A stretch of 23,329 nucleotides of DNA, from the NCBI GenBank assembly GCA_031277045.1, contig JAISLX010000095.1, positions 1 through 23,329 on the forward strand, given 5' to 3'. Made by a program: the position numbers and the translations under genes. The notes beneath the pieces were generated by a model. The model did no database searches. It worked only from the letters and a program-made list of their open reading frames with translations, and was not told the origin of the DNA. Source of the stretch: Treponema sp. GTDB lineage: Bacteria > Spirochaetota > Spirochaetia > Treponematales > Breznakiellaceae. Position 1 is the stretch's first letter, and every line of letters begins with the position of its first letter. Positions 1 through 7,180 of this stretch are shown one piece after another.

Positions 1-638
1 GCCACAAAGCCGAAACTGTCGTTCGTGGCGCTTTTATCCCCCCGCAGGGACGCCACGCCAACGCACATGGCCAGCATAAACGGAACGGTAATCGGGCCGG
101 TGGTTACGCCGCCGGAATCGAAAGACACCGGGATAAAGGCTATGTTGCCCTGGTCCGCCATATAGAAGGCAAGACCGAAGGTGACGGCGTAGAAAAACAG
201 CAGAAGGAAGTGCAGCGGCACCCCCATGACGATGCGTAACACCGCTATTGCCAGAAACAGGCCCACCCCCAGGCCCACGGTTACGATGAGGGTCCAGATG
301 TCCAACGAATTGGCAAGCTGCAGGGCCAGGACCATAAGGTCCGGCTCGGCTATGGTGATGATAAGCCCCATCAAAAAGCTGATCCCCACCGCCGCCGGGA
401 CGCTCCGCCCCTTGGTAAGCTCCGCCCCTATGCCTTCCCCCATGGGCATCATAGCCATGTCGGCCCCCAGGGTAAAAAAGCCCATACCGACAATGAGCAG
501 CGCCGCCCCGACGAGAAACATCAGGACGATCCCCGCGGACATGGGCACAAAGGTGACGCTGGCGATCATCACTATCGCCGTAATGGGGAGAACCGAAGAG
601 AAGGCTTCCATTATTTTTTCTTTCAAAACTTTATTCAT
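1..638 (-). CDS. DUF1538 family integral membrane protein (3' end outside window)
   Basis: About 212 N-terminal residues are visible on the minus strand; the gene runs off position 1. I translated this frame by hand. It is strongly hydrophobic, with several predicted membrane helices, and holds stretches typical of DUF1538 proteins: LPITAIVMI near residue 17, GMGFFTLGADMAMMPMGE near 51-68, IITIAEPDLMVLA near 92-104 and SFDSGGVTTGPITVPF near 172-187. The family is thought to be a bacterial inner-membrane transporter-like group, often encoded as two tandem half-proteins; its substrate is not established. ATG at 638 is chosen because an in-frame stop lies five codons upstream. No good Shine-Dalgarno sequence is visible. 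The gene diverges from malQ. Family call fairly sure; function unknown. Confidence 0.8.
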   Translation of the reverse strand, partial: MNKVLKEKIMEAFSSVLPITAIVMIASVTFVPMSAGIVLMFLVGAALLIVGMGFFTLGADMAMMPMGEGIGAELTKGRSVPAAVGISFLMGLIITIAEPDLMVLALQLANSLDIWTLIVTVGLGVGLFLAIAVLRIVMGVPLHFLLLFFYAVTFGLAFYMADQGNIAFIPVSFDSGGVTTGPITVPFMLAMCVGVASLRGDKSATNDSFGFV

Positions 639-655
639 GCCCAATCTCTGTTATC

Positions 656-684
656 ACTATATCCAATTTGTGTGCTTTTGCAAA
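656..684 (-). promoter_or_regulatory. Putative promoter of the DUF1538 gene
   Basis: On the minus strand a TTTGCA -35 is followed after 17 nt by TATAGT. Transcription would start near 649, leaving a leader of only about 11 nt before the ATG at 638. Spacing is ideal and both boxes are reasonable matches, but this is prediction only. Confidence 0.45.
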
Positions 685-739
685 CCGGACAGACGGGGTA
701 AATTTTCTCATTTTCCCACACCATGCGGCATAAATGTAG

Positions 740-796
740 TATAATGCAGAAGGATATGGACATTTTTAAAAAATTTGAGACGTGGAGGTGATTCAC
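740..796 (+). promoter_or_regulatory. malQ -10 box and ribosome-binding site
   Basis: A consensus TATAAT lies at 740-745, without a convincing -35 box 17 nt upstream. GGAGGTG at 784-790 lies 6 nt before the ATG at 797. This strong Shine-Dalgarno sequence decides the malQ start: the in-frame GTG at 782 would place the site inside the coding region. Confidence 0.5.
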
Positions 797-2917
797 ATGG
801 CAAAAGAAAAATCGTTGAACGGAACGCCAGGGGGAAAAAAATCCGCCCCTGCCGTCCATACGGCAAAAAAAGAGAAAATTCCCGCGCCGGGCAGTGAGAA
901 AACAAAACGGCGTTTAATCGGCACGGTAATTCCGGTGGGGGCCCTGAGGGGAAAGGGAAGCATGGGAGTTGGAGAATTCCCCGATTTGGAGGATTTTGCC
1001 CGGCTCTGCAAAAAAATGGGTATAGGGCTTATCCAAATCCTGCCGGTAAACGATACGGGTTATTGGAGTTCACCCTACTTTAGTCTGACCGCGCTTGCCC
1101 TCCACCCCTTGTACCTGCGGATTGAAGATCTGGACGAGTTTAGCAAAGCGGGGGCGGCAGTACGGAAAAAGATGCGCTCCTACGGGCAAGAATTCGACAA
1201 GGAAACCCGTTTTTCTTACGAAGCGATTCTGCGGGCCAAAATGGAAATTCTGCGAGACATCTACGCCGCCGCCAAAGAGGATATCCTAAAAAAAGCCGCC
1301 CCCGGTGGAACCCTTGCCGCCTGGCTAAAGGCAAATTCCTGGGTTAAGGAGTACGCTGTTTACCGCCGGCTAAAAGAGGCAAACGCCGAGAAAGGCTGGA
1401 AAGACTGGGAAAACTGCCGGTCCGTAAGTTCCGCGGATATTGAGACCATGTGGGCCGATCCGAAATTCCGGGACGCCCAGCTTTTTTGGGTATGGATACA
1501 ACAGGCCCTGGACTATCAGTTCAGCGCCGCCGCCAAAGCCATAAATGACGCAGGGCTGATCCTTGAGGGGGATATTCCCATTCTGATGAACGAGGATTCC
1601 TGCGATGTGTGGGCCCACCCCGAATATTTTCACCTGGACCTTTCTGCCGGGGCTCCCCCCGACATGTACAGTCCCGATGGTCAAAACTGGGGCTTCCCGC
1701 TTCATAACTGGGAGGCCCAGGCCAAGAATGATTATGCCTGGTGGCGTCTTCGTCTTGATGTGGCGAAAAAGTATTATGAGGCCTTCCGTATCGATCATGT
1801 GTTGGGGTTTTTCCGCATTTGGTCGAGTGGCAGGCAGGACAATACATCCATTTTGGGGCGTTTTATCCCCTATATCCCGATAAATGACGAGGATCTTAAA
1901 AGCCTTGGCTTTGACGAGGGCCGAATCCGCTGGGTTTCTCAACCCCATGTCCCCACAGGGGAAGTGTGGGACAGCCTGCGGGAGATTTCGAATGGCTGGG
2001 GAAACATGGATTCCAGCGCCATCGTTCCTGAGGCGGAGCGGATATTTTCTCAGGTTCTGGATCGTATTGGGAATGAGGAACTCTGGCTTTTCAAAGAGCA
2101 TATCAGGGGCGAAAGGGACATTGACAGCTTGAACCTTCACCAGGTAACGCAGAAATACCTCTACGGCGCCTGGCATGACCGGCTTTTTTACGAATACGAC
2201 AAAGGACGGTACGTTCCAACCTGGTTTTACCGGAAAAGCCGGGCCTACACATCTCTTTCGAAAGAGGAGCAGAACAAGCTGGAGGCCCTGCTGGAAAAGC
2301 GGCGTCTTGATTCTGAGACAATCTGGGAGGAACAGGGGAAAAGGCTCCTATCAATGCTGTCTGCCGCGTCTCCCATGCTGCCCTGCGCCGAAGATTTGGG
2401 AGATGTTCCGGATTGCGTACCCCGCGTACTTGGCTCTTTGAACATTTTGGGTCTGCGGGTGGTCCGCTGGCACCGGGAGTGGGGAAAGGCCGGGGACCCC
2501 TACATTCCCATTGAAGATTATCCTGAACTTTCGGTCTGTACCCCCGCGGTCCACGACAGTTCTACGGTCCGCGACTGGTGGGACAACGAGGCGGATCAGA
2601 AAGTTTTTTGCGATTTTATTGGGGTTCCGTCCCTGCCCAAGGTCTACAACCCCGGGACCGCGAAGATCGTGCTGCAAAAAATCGCCTCCGCGGCGTCCCG
2701 GTTCCGGGTGTTCCAGATCCAGGATTTGCTCCACCTTTCATCCCGCTGGTACGCCCCGGACCCAGCCAGTGAACGGATCAATGTGCCTGGCACCTACAAC
2801 GAATTTGACTGGACATACCGGTTGCCCGCTTCTATCGCGGAAATTGAGGCCGATACGGACTTGATTAAAGCGGTGAAGGATTTAGCTGCGGTAAAGCCCG
2901 CGCGGAAACAAAAATAA
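797..2917 (+). CDS. malQ: 4-alpha-glucanotransferase (amylomaltase, GH77)
   Basis: A 706-residue cytoplasmic enzyme predicted to transfer alpha-1,4-glucan segments between maltooligosaccharides and glycogen-like acceptors, releasing glucose. The three GH77 catalytic acids can be placed: the nucleophile Asp333 in FRIDHVLGFFRIW, the acid/base Glu532 in CAEDLGDVP, and Asp587 in VHDSSTVRDWW. The last motif, with HD followed by WW, resembles the long plant DPE2/Bacteroides branch rather than the short Thermus type, and the length agrees. No starch-binding module is seen at the N-terminus; residues 1-45 are a Lys/Pro/Ala-rich, probably disordered extension, and the enzyme fold starts near TVIPVGALRGKGSMGVGEF. 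ATG 797 is set by its GGAGGTG site. The gene stands alone and converges on lysS. Confidence 0.93.
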   Translation: MAKEKSLNGTPGGKKSAPAVHTAKKEKIPAPGSEKTKRRLIGTVIPVGALRGKGSMGVGEFPDLEDFARLCKKMGIGLIQILPVNDTGYWSSPYFSLTALALHPLYLRIEDLDEFSKAGAAVRKKMRSYGQEFDKETRFSYEAILRAKMEILRDIYAAAKEDILKKAAPGGTLAAWLKANSWVKEYAVYRRLKEANAEKGWKDWENCRSVSSADIETMWADPKFRDAQLFWVWIQQALDYQFSAAAKAINDAGLILEGDIPILMNEDSCDVWAHPEYFHLDLSAGAPPDMYSPDGQNWGFPLHNWEAQAKNDYAWWRLRLDVAKKYYEAFRIDHVLGFFRIWSSGRQDNTSILGRFIPYIPINDEDLKSLGFDEGRIRWVSQPHVPTGEVWDSLREISNGWGNMDSSAIVPEAERIFSQVLDRIGNEELWLFKEHIRGERDIDSLNLHQVTQKYLYGAWHDRLFYEYDKGRYVPTWFYRKSRAYTSLSKEEQNKLEALLEKRRLDSETIWEEQGKRLLSMLSAASPMLPCAEDLGDVPDCVPRVLGSLNILGLRVVRWHREWGKAGDPYIPIEDYPELSVCTPAVHDSSTVRDWWDNEADQKVFCDFIGVPSLPKVYNPGTAKIVLQKIASAASRFRVFQIQDLLHLSSRWYAPDPASERINVPGTYNEFDWTYRLPASIAEIEADTDLIKAVKDLAAVKPARKQK

Positions 2918-2919
2918 AC

Positions 2920-2947
2920 TTATTCAGAAATTTCAATTTCTGAATAA
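2920..2947 (-). terminator. AT-rich perfect stem-loop between malQ and lysS
   Basis: A 12-nt arm TTATTCAGAAAT pairs perfectly with ATTTCTGAATAA around a 4-nt loop. It starts 2 nt after the malQ stop. Only the minus strand has a T-rich tail beyond the stem (GTTTATTTTTG, lying in the last malQ codons), so it would best end transcripts coming from lysS. It may also protect the malQ mRNA 3' end. Confidence 0.55.
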
Positions 2948-2984
2948 CAACCGCTTAAAAACACCCGCGCTTTCCAATGAAGAA

Positions 2985-3032
2985 CCCCGCTGCAGAGCTC
3001 GAACCAAAGGTTCGGCGGGGTCTTCGTTCGAG
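2985..3032. repeat. Overlapping, mutually exclusive inverted repeats
   Basis: CGAACC (3000-3005) pairs with GGTTCG (3009-3014) around AAA, and the outer CCCCGC (2985-2990) pairs with GCGGGG (3015-3020). In competition, CTCGAAC (2998-3004) pairs perfectly with GTTCGAG (3026-3032). The structure lies in the 3' untranslated region shared by two convergent genes. The T-arm-like GGTTCGA string is not part of a tRNA: no acceptor or anticodon arm can be built. Confidence 0.45.
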
Positions 3033-3036
3033 AAGA

Positions 3037-3055
3037 AAAAGTCCTACGGACTTTT
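3037..3055 (-). terminator. Intrinsic terminator of lysS
   Basis: On the minus strand AAAAGTCC pairs with GGACTTTT around a 3-nt loop, and the 3' arm runs into TTTTTCTTC. It begins 31 nt after the lysS stop codon, as expected for a terminator. The stem is short, so efficiency is uncertain. Confidence 0.55.
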
Positions 3056-3085
3056 CTCCTTTTGCACAGGGGAGGTCTCAACCCT

Positions 3086-4807
3086 TTAGTACTCTGCCAG
3101 GATACCCAAAAGCCGGTCTTTGTCGATGGAACGCAGAAAACTGGCAAGCCGGGGGCCTTGGTCCTTGCCGATAAGAGCCTGGTACGCCGCCCGGAACAGG
3201 GCTTTGCCTTCTAGATGGCAGTCTGCGGCTGCCTGGTAAATTGCCTCGGCACAACTTTTGTCATCGGCGTAGGTTTCTATGTGTGTAACAACAGTGTCCC
3301 GCAGGCGGCGGATGGCCGCCCGTTCTTCCGGGCTTAGAACGCTGCCCCCCGCGTTGTTCCCGGTTCCGTCCGGGGCTCTGAGCTTAAAGCGGAATTCTTC
3401 CGGGGCGCATTCGTCGATCCAGTATTTGGCGCGGATGGCCCTGGCGCGGATCCCCGGGATCTGCTCCGGGCTGGGGCCTTTGCCGGTCCCCCGGCCCAGG
3501 GCGGTGATAGCCTTTTCAATGTCCCCGTCGGCAATTTGGATGAGATTACACAGATGGCGGAACGGTATCTGGCAGGGCTTAACCGGAGGCATACAGGTTT
3601 TTCCGTTTGCGTCCGGTTCCACCTGGGAAAATTCGTAGATACGCTTTTCCCGCAAAAAGGCCGCCTCGTCTTTGGCGTGTTCATCGCCCCAGGCAATACG
3701 TTCGGTTTTGTCGTAATCTTCGTAAATTTTTATTACGTCCAGATCAAAGGAAATCGTGAATTCGGTGTTGGGCCGGGTACCGGCGAAAAGATAACGGACC
3801 AGTTCGGGAGTATAGACCCTAAGCAGATCGGGCAGATCCACAACCTTACCCTTGGAACTGGACATTTTGCCGGGGTTTCCTTTGATGCCGATAAAGTCGT
3901 AGCGGAATGTAACCGGGGCGTTCCAGCCGTAAACTTCTTTGCACACATGCCGGGCCGTATCAAAACTTCCCCCCTGGCTGTGGTGATCCTTCCCGGCGGG
4001 TTCAAAATCAACTTTTTCGTATTCCCAGCGCATGGGCCAGTCCACCCGCCAGCCCAGTTTAACTCCTTTGGCGCTGCGCAGATCCACCGTTTCCTGGTGG
4101 CCGCAGGAACGGCAGTGGTAGCTTAGTCCCCATTCCCCGTCCCAGCCTTCCACTTCCGTGTCGTCTTTGTGGCAGGAATCACAGAACACGCCCACAGGCC
4201 ACCATTCCCCCTGAATTTTGTGTTCCTCGTCACGGAACTTGTCCAGAATGTTTTTCAGGGTCTCCCGGTGTTCCAGCGCCCGGCGGATACCCCCGGCGTA
4301 CCGCGAAGCCTGGTAACGTTCCGCCTGGTAGAGGAATTCAGGGTGAATGCCCACAAGGGGCAGAACAGTTTCTACATCTGTCTCATGGTGCCGGGCATAG
4401 CTGGAATCCCTGCCCCAGGGATCGGGAACCATCGTAATGGGGAACCGCAGGTATGTTTCCAGTTTTTCCCGGTCCGGCATGTTGACCGGCACTTTGCGGA
4501 ACACATCGTAGTCGTCCCAGGAGTAGATAAAACGGACTTTTTTGTTCCGGTCTCTAAGGGCCCGTACTACCAGGTCCGTGGAGATAATCTCCCGGAAATT
4601 TCCGATATGTACAGTTCCCGAAGGGGTAATCCCCGAAGCGCAGGTGTAGCTGTCTTTGGCTCCTTTTTCCCGGATGATCTTTTCCGCAGTTTCGTCGGCC
4701 CAGTGGACAGGCGAATCCTGTCCATGTCCCGGTTTTTGACCCTGGCCCCGGCTTTCCGGCCCGGCAAGATCCGCGTTGCTTGCGCTGTTTTCATTATTTT
4801 TGGCCAT
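3086..4807 (-). CDS. lysS: Class I lysyl-tRNA synthetase
   Basis: A 573-residue cytoplasmic enzyme that charges tRNA-Lys. It has the class I Rossmann-fold signatures HIGN (67-70, in SGTVHIGNFREI) and KMSSSKG (314-320). A four-Cys zinc knuckle (Cys209, Cys212, Cys232, Cys235) lies between them. Class I LysRS is found in Archaea, spirochaetes and some alpha-proteobacteria, replacing the common class II enzyme, so it is a useful taxonomic marker here. Residues 1-34 are a Gly/Gln/Asn-rich, probably disordered extension before the conserved HWADETAEKI. ATG 4807 has AGGGGA 7 nt upstream. It diverges from the lipoprotein gene and converges on malQ. Confidence 0.96.
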   Translation of the reverse strand: MAKNNENSASNADLAGPESRGQGQKPGHGQDSPVHWADETAEKIIREKGAKDSYTCASGITPSGTVHIGNFREIISTDLVVRALRDRNKKVRFIYSWDDYDVFRKVPVNMPDREKLETYLRFPITMVPDPWGRDSSYARHHETDVETVLPLVGIHPEFLYQAERYQASRYAGGIRRALEHRETLKNILDKFRDEEHKIQGEWWPVGVFCDSCHKDDTEVEGWDGEWGLSYHCRSCGHQETVDLRSAKGVKLGWRVDWPMRWEYEKVDFEPAGKDHHSQGGSFDTARHVCKEVYGWNAPVTFRYDFIGIKGNPGKMSSSKGKVVDLPDLLRVYTPELVRYLFAGTRPNTEFTISFDLDVIKIYEDYDKTERIAWGDEHAKDEAAFLREKRIYEFSQVEPDANGKTCMPPVKPCQIPFRHLCNLIQIADGDIEKAITALGRGTGKGPSPEQIPGIRARAIRAKYWIDECAPEEFRFKLRAPDGTGNNAGGSVLSPEERAAIRRLRDTVVTHIETYADDKSCAEAIYQAAADCHLEGKALFRAAYQALIGKDQGPRLASFLRSIDKDRLLGILAEY

Positions 4808-4836
4808 TTTGTCCCCTGTTTCAACAAATCCCTGAC

Positions 4837-4863
4837 ATTAGTAAAGGGCCGCGAATTTTTCAA
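4837..4863 (-). promoter_or_regulatory. Possible lysS promoter
   Basis: TTGAAA (4863-4858) and ACTAAT (4842-4837) lie 15 nt apart on the minus strand. The spacing is short and the -10 imperfect, so this is a weak candidate; nothing better is seen between the divergent genes. Confidence 0.3.
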
Positions 4864-4914
4864 GCGGAATTTCGTGAAATCCCTGTTTTGGGGGAAACCT
4901 TTTAACTTTTAACA

Positions 4915-4943
4915 TTGGAAACGCGGGCTTCTTGTGATATATT
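4915..4943 (+). promoter_or_regulatory. Promoter of the lipoprotein/outer-membrane operon
   Basis: TTGGAA (4915-4920), a 17-nt spacer and an extended -10 TGaTATATT (4935-4943). The start would be near 4950, giving a leader of about 64 nt that holds a small CTACC/GGTAG hairpin (4964-4980). I recognise no known riboswitch in it. Confidence 0.6.
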
Positions 4944-5013
4944 AGAGAAGATGGGTATTTGTCTACCTGGAAAAGGTAGTCATGGCGTCTACTTGCTATG
5001 TGGGAGTTTTATT

Positions 5014-5727
5014 ATGAGATGGAAATGTGGTTTGACGGCGGCCCTGGTTCTTTGCGCCGTCCTGTTGGCTTCCTGTAATTTGGGATTCTTTGCCAATTCC
5101 ATGGGAAAGGACTTGGCGCGGGATCCTTCCACAATTACGGTAACAGCAAAAAACGTTGACGCGCTGTTAAAGGAATCCAGGGGAGATCCCAAGGCTTCCA
5201 AAGGGATTTTGGACAATATTGCCGAACAACTAAAAAACAATCCCAATCCGGATCCTAAATTGCAGGCTGCCGCGGTAACCGCTGCCAACCAGGCCGCCGG
5301 CCTGGGGGAGCTGGTGCTGGAGAATATCGGTACCGTATTGGAGGATCCGGAGAATGTCAGCTACGAGAACTTGCTTGATGAGGTTCTAAAATCAGCGGAC
5401 GAGAAAGACATTAAAGGCGTTTCGGAGCAAATAACAGCCAGCCTGGGCAGGGCCGTGACTTCGGGAAATCCGCCTAAATTTACCGGGAACTTTATTGACG
5501 GTGTTTCCGGTGCCGATCTTACCCAGTTGGCCTTTACCCTGATCCTGGCCGAGGCCAGTGGGGATGTTAATACCTATGTGGATGATTGGGGCTCTGGTAA
5601 AAAGCTGGATGGGACTGGTTTGTCATCTTCCGAAAGGCTTATCGCTGCCATTGCCAATGAGCTTGCGGGCAGAAAAGACAACAAAATGGGTAACCAGCTC
5701 AAAGAGTTTTTGGGCGATGATGAGTAG
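5014..5727 (+). CDS. Putative lipoprotein of unknown function
   Basis: A 237-residue protein with a lipoprotein signal peptide: a short basic start (MRWK), a hydrophobic segment and a lipobox LLASC with the acylated Cys at about residue 21. The mature part is acidic, Asn/Asp/Gly/Ala-rich and predicted mainly helical. I recognise no domain. ATG 5014 is chosen because it gives the signal peptide its proper N-terminus and has GGGAG 7 nt upstream; an in-frame TTG at 4915 would bury the signal 33 residues inside and lies within the promoter. The next gene, an outer-membrane barrel, starts 10 nt after this stop, so the two probably act together at the outer membrane. That partnership is inference. 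Confidence 0.8.
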   Translation: MRWKCGLTAALVLCAVLLASCNLGFFANSMGKDLARDPSTITVTAKNVDALLKESRGDPKASKGILDNIAEQLKNNPNPDPKLQAAAVTAANQAAGLGELVLENIGTVLEDPENVSYENLLDEVLKSADEKDIKGVSEQITASLGRAVTSGNPPKFTGNFIDGVSGADLTQLAFTLILAEASGDVNTYVDDWGSGKKLDGTGLSSSERLIAAIANELAGRKDNKMGNQLKEFLGDDE

Positions 5728-5737
5728 GGGAAAAAAC

Positions 5738-6958
5738 GTGAAAAAGGTCGTAAGTCTGTTTGCGGCGCTGTTGTGTCTGTCCTCCGTTCTCTTTGCGGAA
5801 GAGAAAATCATGGCCCCCTTAAGTTATCCGTCCACTGCGAGCAGCAGCCTGGGGGGTCCCCATGTGGCCTATGCAGATGGCATTTATTCCCTGTTTGTAA
5901 ATCCCGCGGCTCTGCAATGGGCTAACGAGGGCATGATTATCGATCTTACCCTTGGTGTTGTAGGACCCATAGATAAATTACTGGAAAACAAAGATGCAAT
6001 TGCGGGGATTGGAGCATCCTTTGGCGATGGCGATTCATCGGCTATGAGCAAGTCATTGACGGATCTTACCAAAATTATGGGCGGCGGGAAACTTCCCATT
6101 GGGGTGGATATTCGGGGCCCCATCAGCTTTGGCTATACAGCCAATGGTTTTGGGTTTGGTTTGTTTTCCCGCGTTATGGCCGATGCCCGGATCATTGGAA
6201 TAGATATTGATGCCAACGCCTACGCCGATCTTATGCTGCCCTTTGGGATGTCGTTTAATGTTCTTAAGTTAAAGGATCACGAGGTTTCCGCTGGCATTGT
6301 CCTAAAACCCTTTGTCCGGCTCTGGGCTGCCGAAGAATTAAACGCCCTGGATTTGATGGGCAAAGCTGATTTGAGCCTTTCTATGCCGGTTATTGCCGGC
6401 GCGGGGGGCGACTTGGGATTTATGTACCGCTTCAAGAAGGATCTGGCCGTGGGCCTTACGGCAAAGGATCTTTATACCCTTGGTTTTAAAACAGGCAATA
6501 TAATAAATATGGGAGAAGGGAGTGATAACAATTCTACTTACCGAATCCCTTTGTCGCTCAATACGGGAATTGCCTATACATTCCGGCCTGCCAGCTTCTG
6601 GAAAGTGCCCAGGGGATTGCGGACTTTTTATGTGGCTGTTATGGCGGACTGGGCAAACCTGCAAAATATTTTTACGTGGAATAACCGTGAACACCGGAAC
6701 CCCGTGCTTGATCTAGGGGGCGGCGTGGAGATTGGCCTGTTCAATTTCCTGAAGTTCCGCGCCGGGATTCATGAGATGCTGCCCGCGGCAGGCATTGGCT
6801 TTGAGCCTGCGGTCTTTAAGTTTAATCTTGCGTTGTACGGCAAGGAACTTGGAAGCGAGCCGGGCGTAAACAGTACGATGGCCTTTGATTTTAGTATCAG
6901 CCTCCGGCCAGATACCAAAAAGAAGAACTGGGTCTGGTCCGGACCTATGATAAAATAG
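5738..6958 (+). CDS. Putative outer-membrane beta-barrel protein (PorV/FadL/UPF0164-like)
   Basis: A 406-residue exported protein. GTG 5738 follows AGGGG by 7-8 nt and starts directly at a clean Sec signal peptide (VKKVVSLFAALL, cleavage after SVLFA). An upstream in-frame ATG at 5720 would overlap the lipoprotein gene and lacks a good ribosome site. The early mature stretch GGPHVAYADGIYSLFVNPAAL matches the motif at the start of PorV/FadL-like barrels, in which a conserved GGA.VA.ADD region precedes NPA.L. The rest is alternating hydrophobic/polar and Gly-rich, with paired amphipathic strands, and ends in a strand-rich segment. Treponemes carry families of such FadL-like proteins, proposed to import hydrophobic nutrients. 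Exact family and substrate cannot be fixed from sequence alone. Confidence 0.75.
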   Translation: MKKVVSLFAALLCLSSVLFAEEKIMAPLSYPSTASSSLGGPHVAYADGIYSLFVNPAALQWANEGMIIDLTLGVVGPIDKLLENKDAIAGIGASFGDGDSSAMSKSLTDLTKIMGGGKLPIGVDIRGPISFGYTANGFGFGLFSRVMADARIIGIDIDANAYADLMLPFGMSFNVLKLKDHEVSAGIVLKPFVRLWAAEELNALDLMGKADLSLSMPVIAGAGGDLGFMYRFKKDLAVGLTAKDLYTLGFKTGNIINMGEGSDNNSTYRIPLSLNTGIAYTFRPASFWKVPRGLRTFYVAVMADWANLQNIFTWNNREHRNPVLDLGGGVEIGLFNFLKFRAGIHEMLPAAGIGFEPAVFKFNLALYGKELGSEPGVNSTMAFDFSISLRPDTKKKNWVWSGPMIK

Positions 6959-6976
6959 GAACCAGGCTTTAAACCG

Positions 6977-7003
6977 GGCGGTGGATTTATCCACCGCCTT
7001 TTT
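6977..7003 (+). terminator. Intrinsic terminator of the lipoprotein/barrel operon
   Basis: GGCGGTGGAT pairs perfectly with ATCCACCGCC, closely followed by TTTTTG. It lies 18 nt after the stop codon of the barrel gene and is one of the clearest terminators in the window. Confidence 0.9.
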
Positions 7004-7123
7004 GTTTGTAGATGTCTTCCTCCCGGTTTCCAGCCCGGGTTTTACCCTGCGGACAAACTTTCCTGAAAACCGCGTTTTCATAACCAGTGGGTGGAAAAAC
7101 CATGACAAGCCCTGCCCGCGCCC

Positions 7124-7149
7124 CAAAGACACTCCACGGGGTGTCTTTG
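7124..7149 (+). repeat. 9-bp inverted repeat upstream of the transglutaminase-like gene
   Basis: CAAAGACAC (7124-7132) and GTGTCTTTG (7141-7149) form a perfect palindrome with an 8-nt spacer. No T-tract follows, so it is not a standard terminator. It lies about 30 nt upstream of the next start codon and could be an operator or a 5' mRNA hairpin. Confidence 0.4.
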
Positions 7150-7180
7150 AAAATATTTCTGTTTGGGCAATAATGACATT

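Noticed and set aside
226..744. Plus-strand open frame of 172 codons
   Set aside because: Antisense to the DUF1538 gene; Met/Arg/Thr/Pro-rich shadow composition, no ribosome site, and the opposite frame gives a recognisable membrane protein.
1370..2176. 268-codon minus-strand open frame inside malQ
   Set aside because: Antisense shadow of the GH77 catalytic domain with no independent signals.
3000..3014. tRNA T-arm-like sequence (GGTTCGA)
   Set aside because: No acceptor stem, D-arm or anticodon arm can be built around it on either strand.
3536..4912. Two plus-strand open frames (3536-4126 and 4169-4912)
   Set aside because: Antisense shadows of lysS; no ribosome site and no family resemblance.
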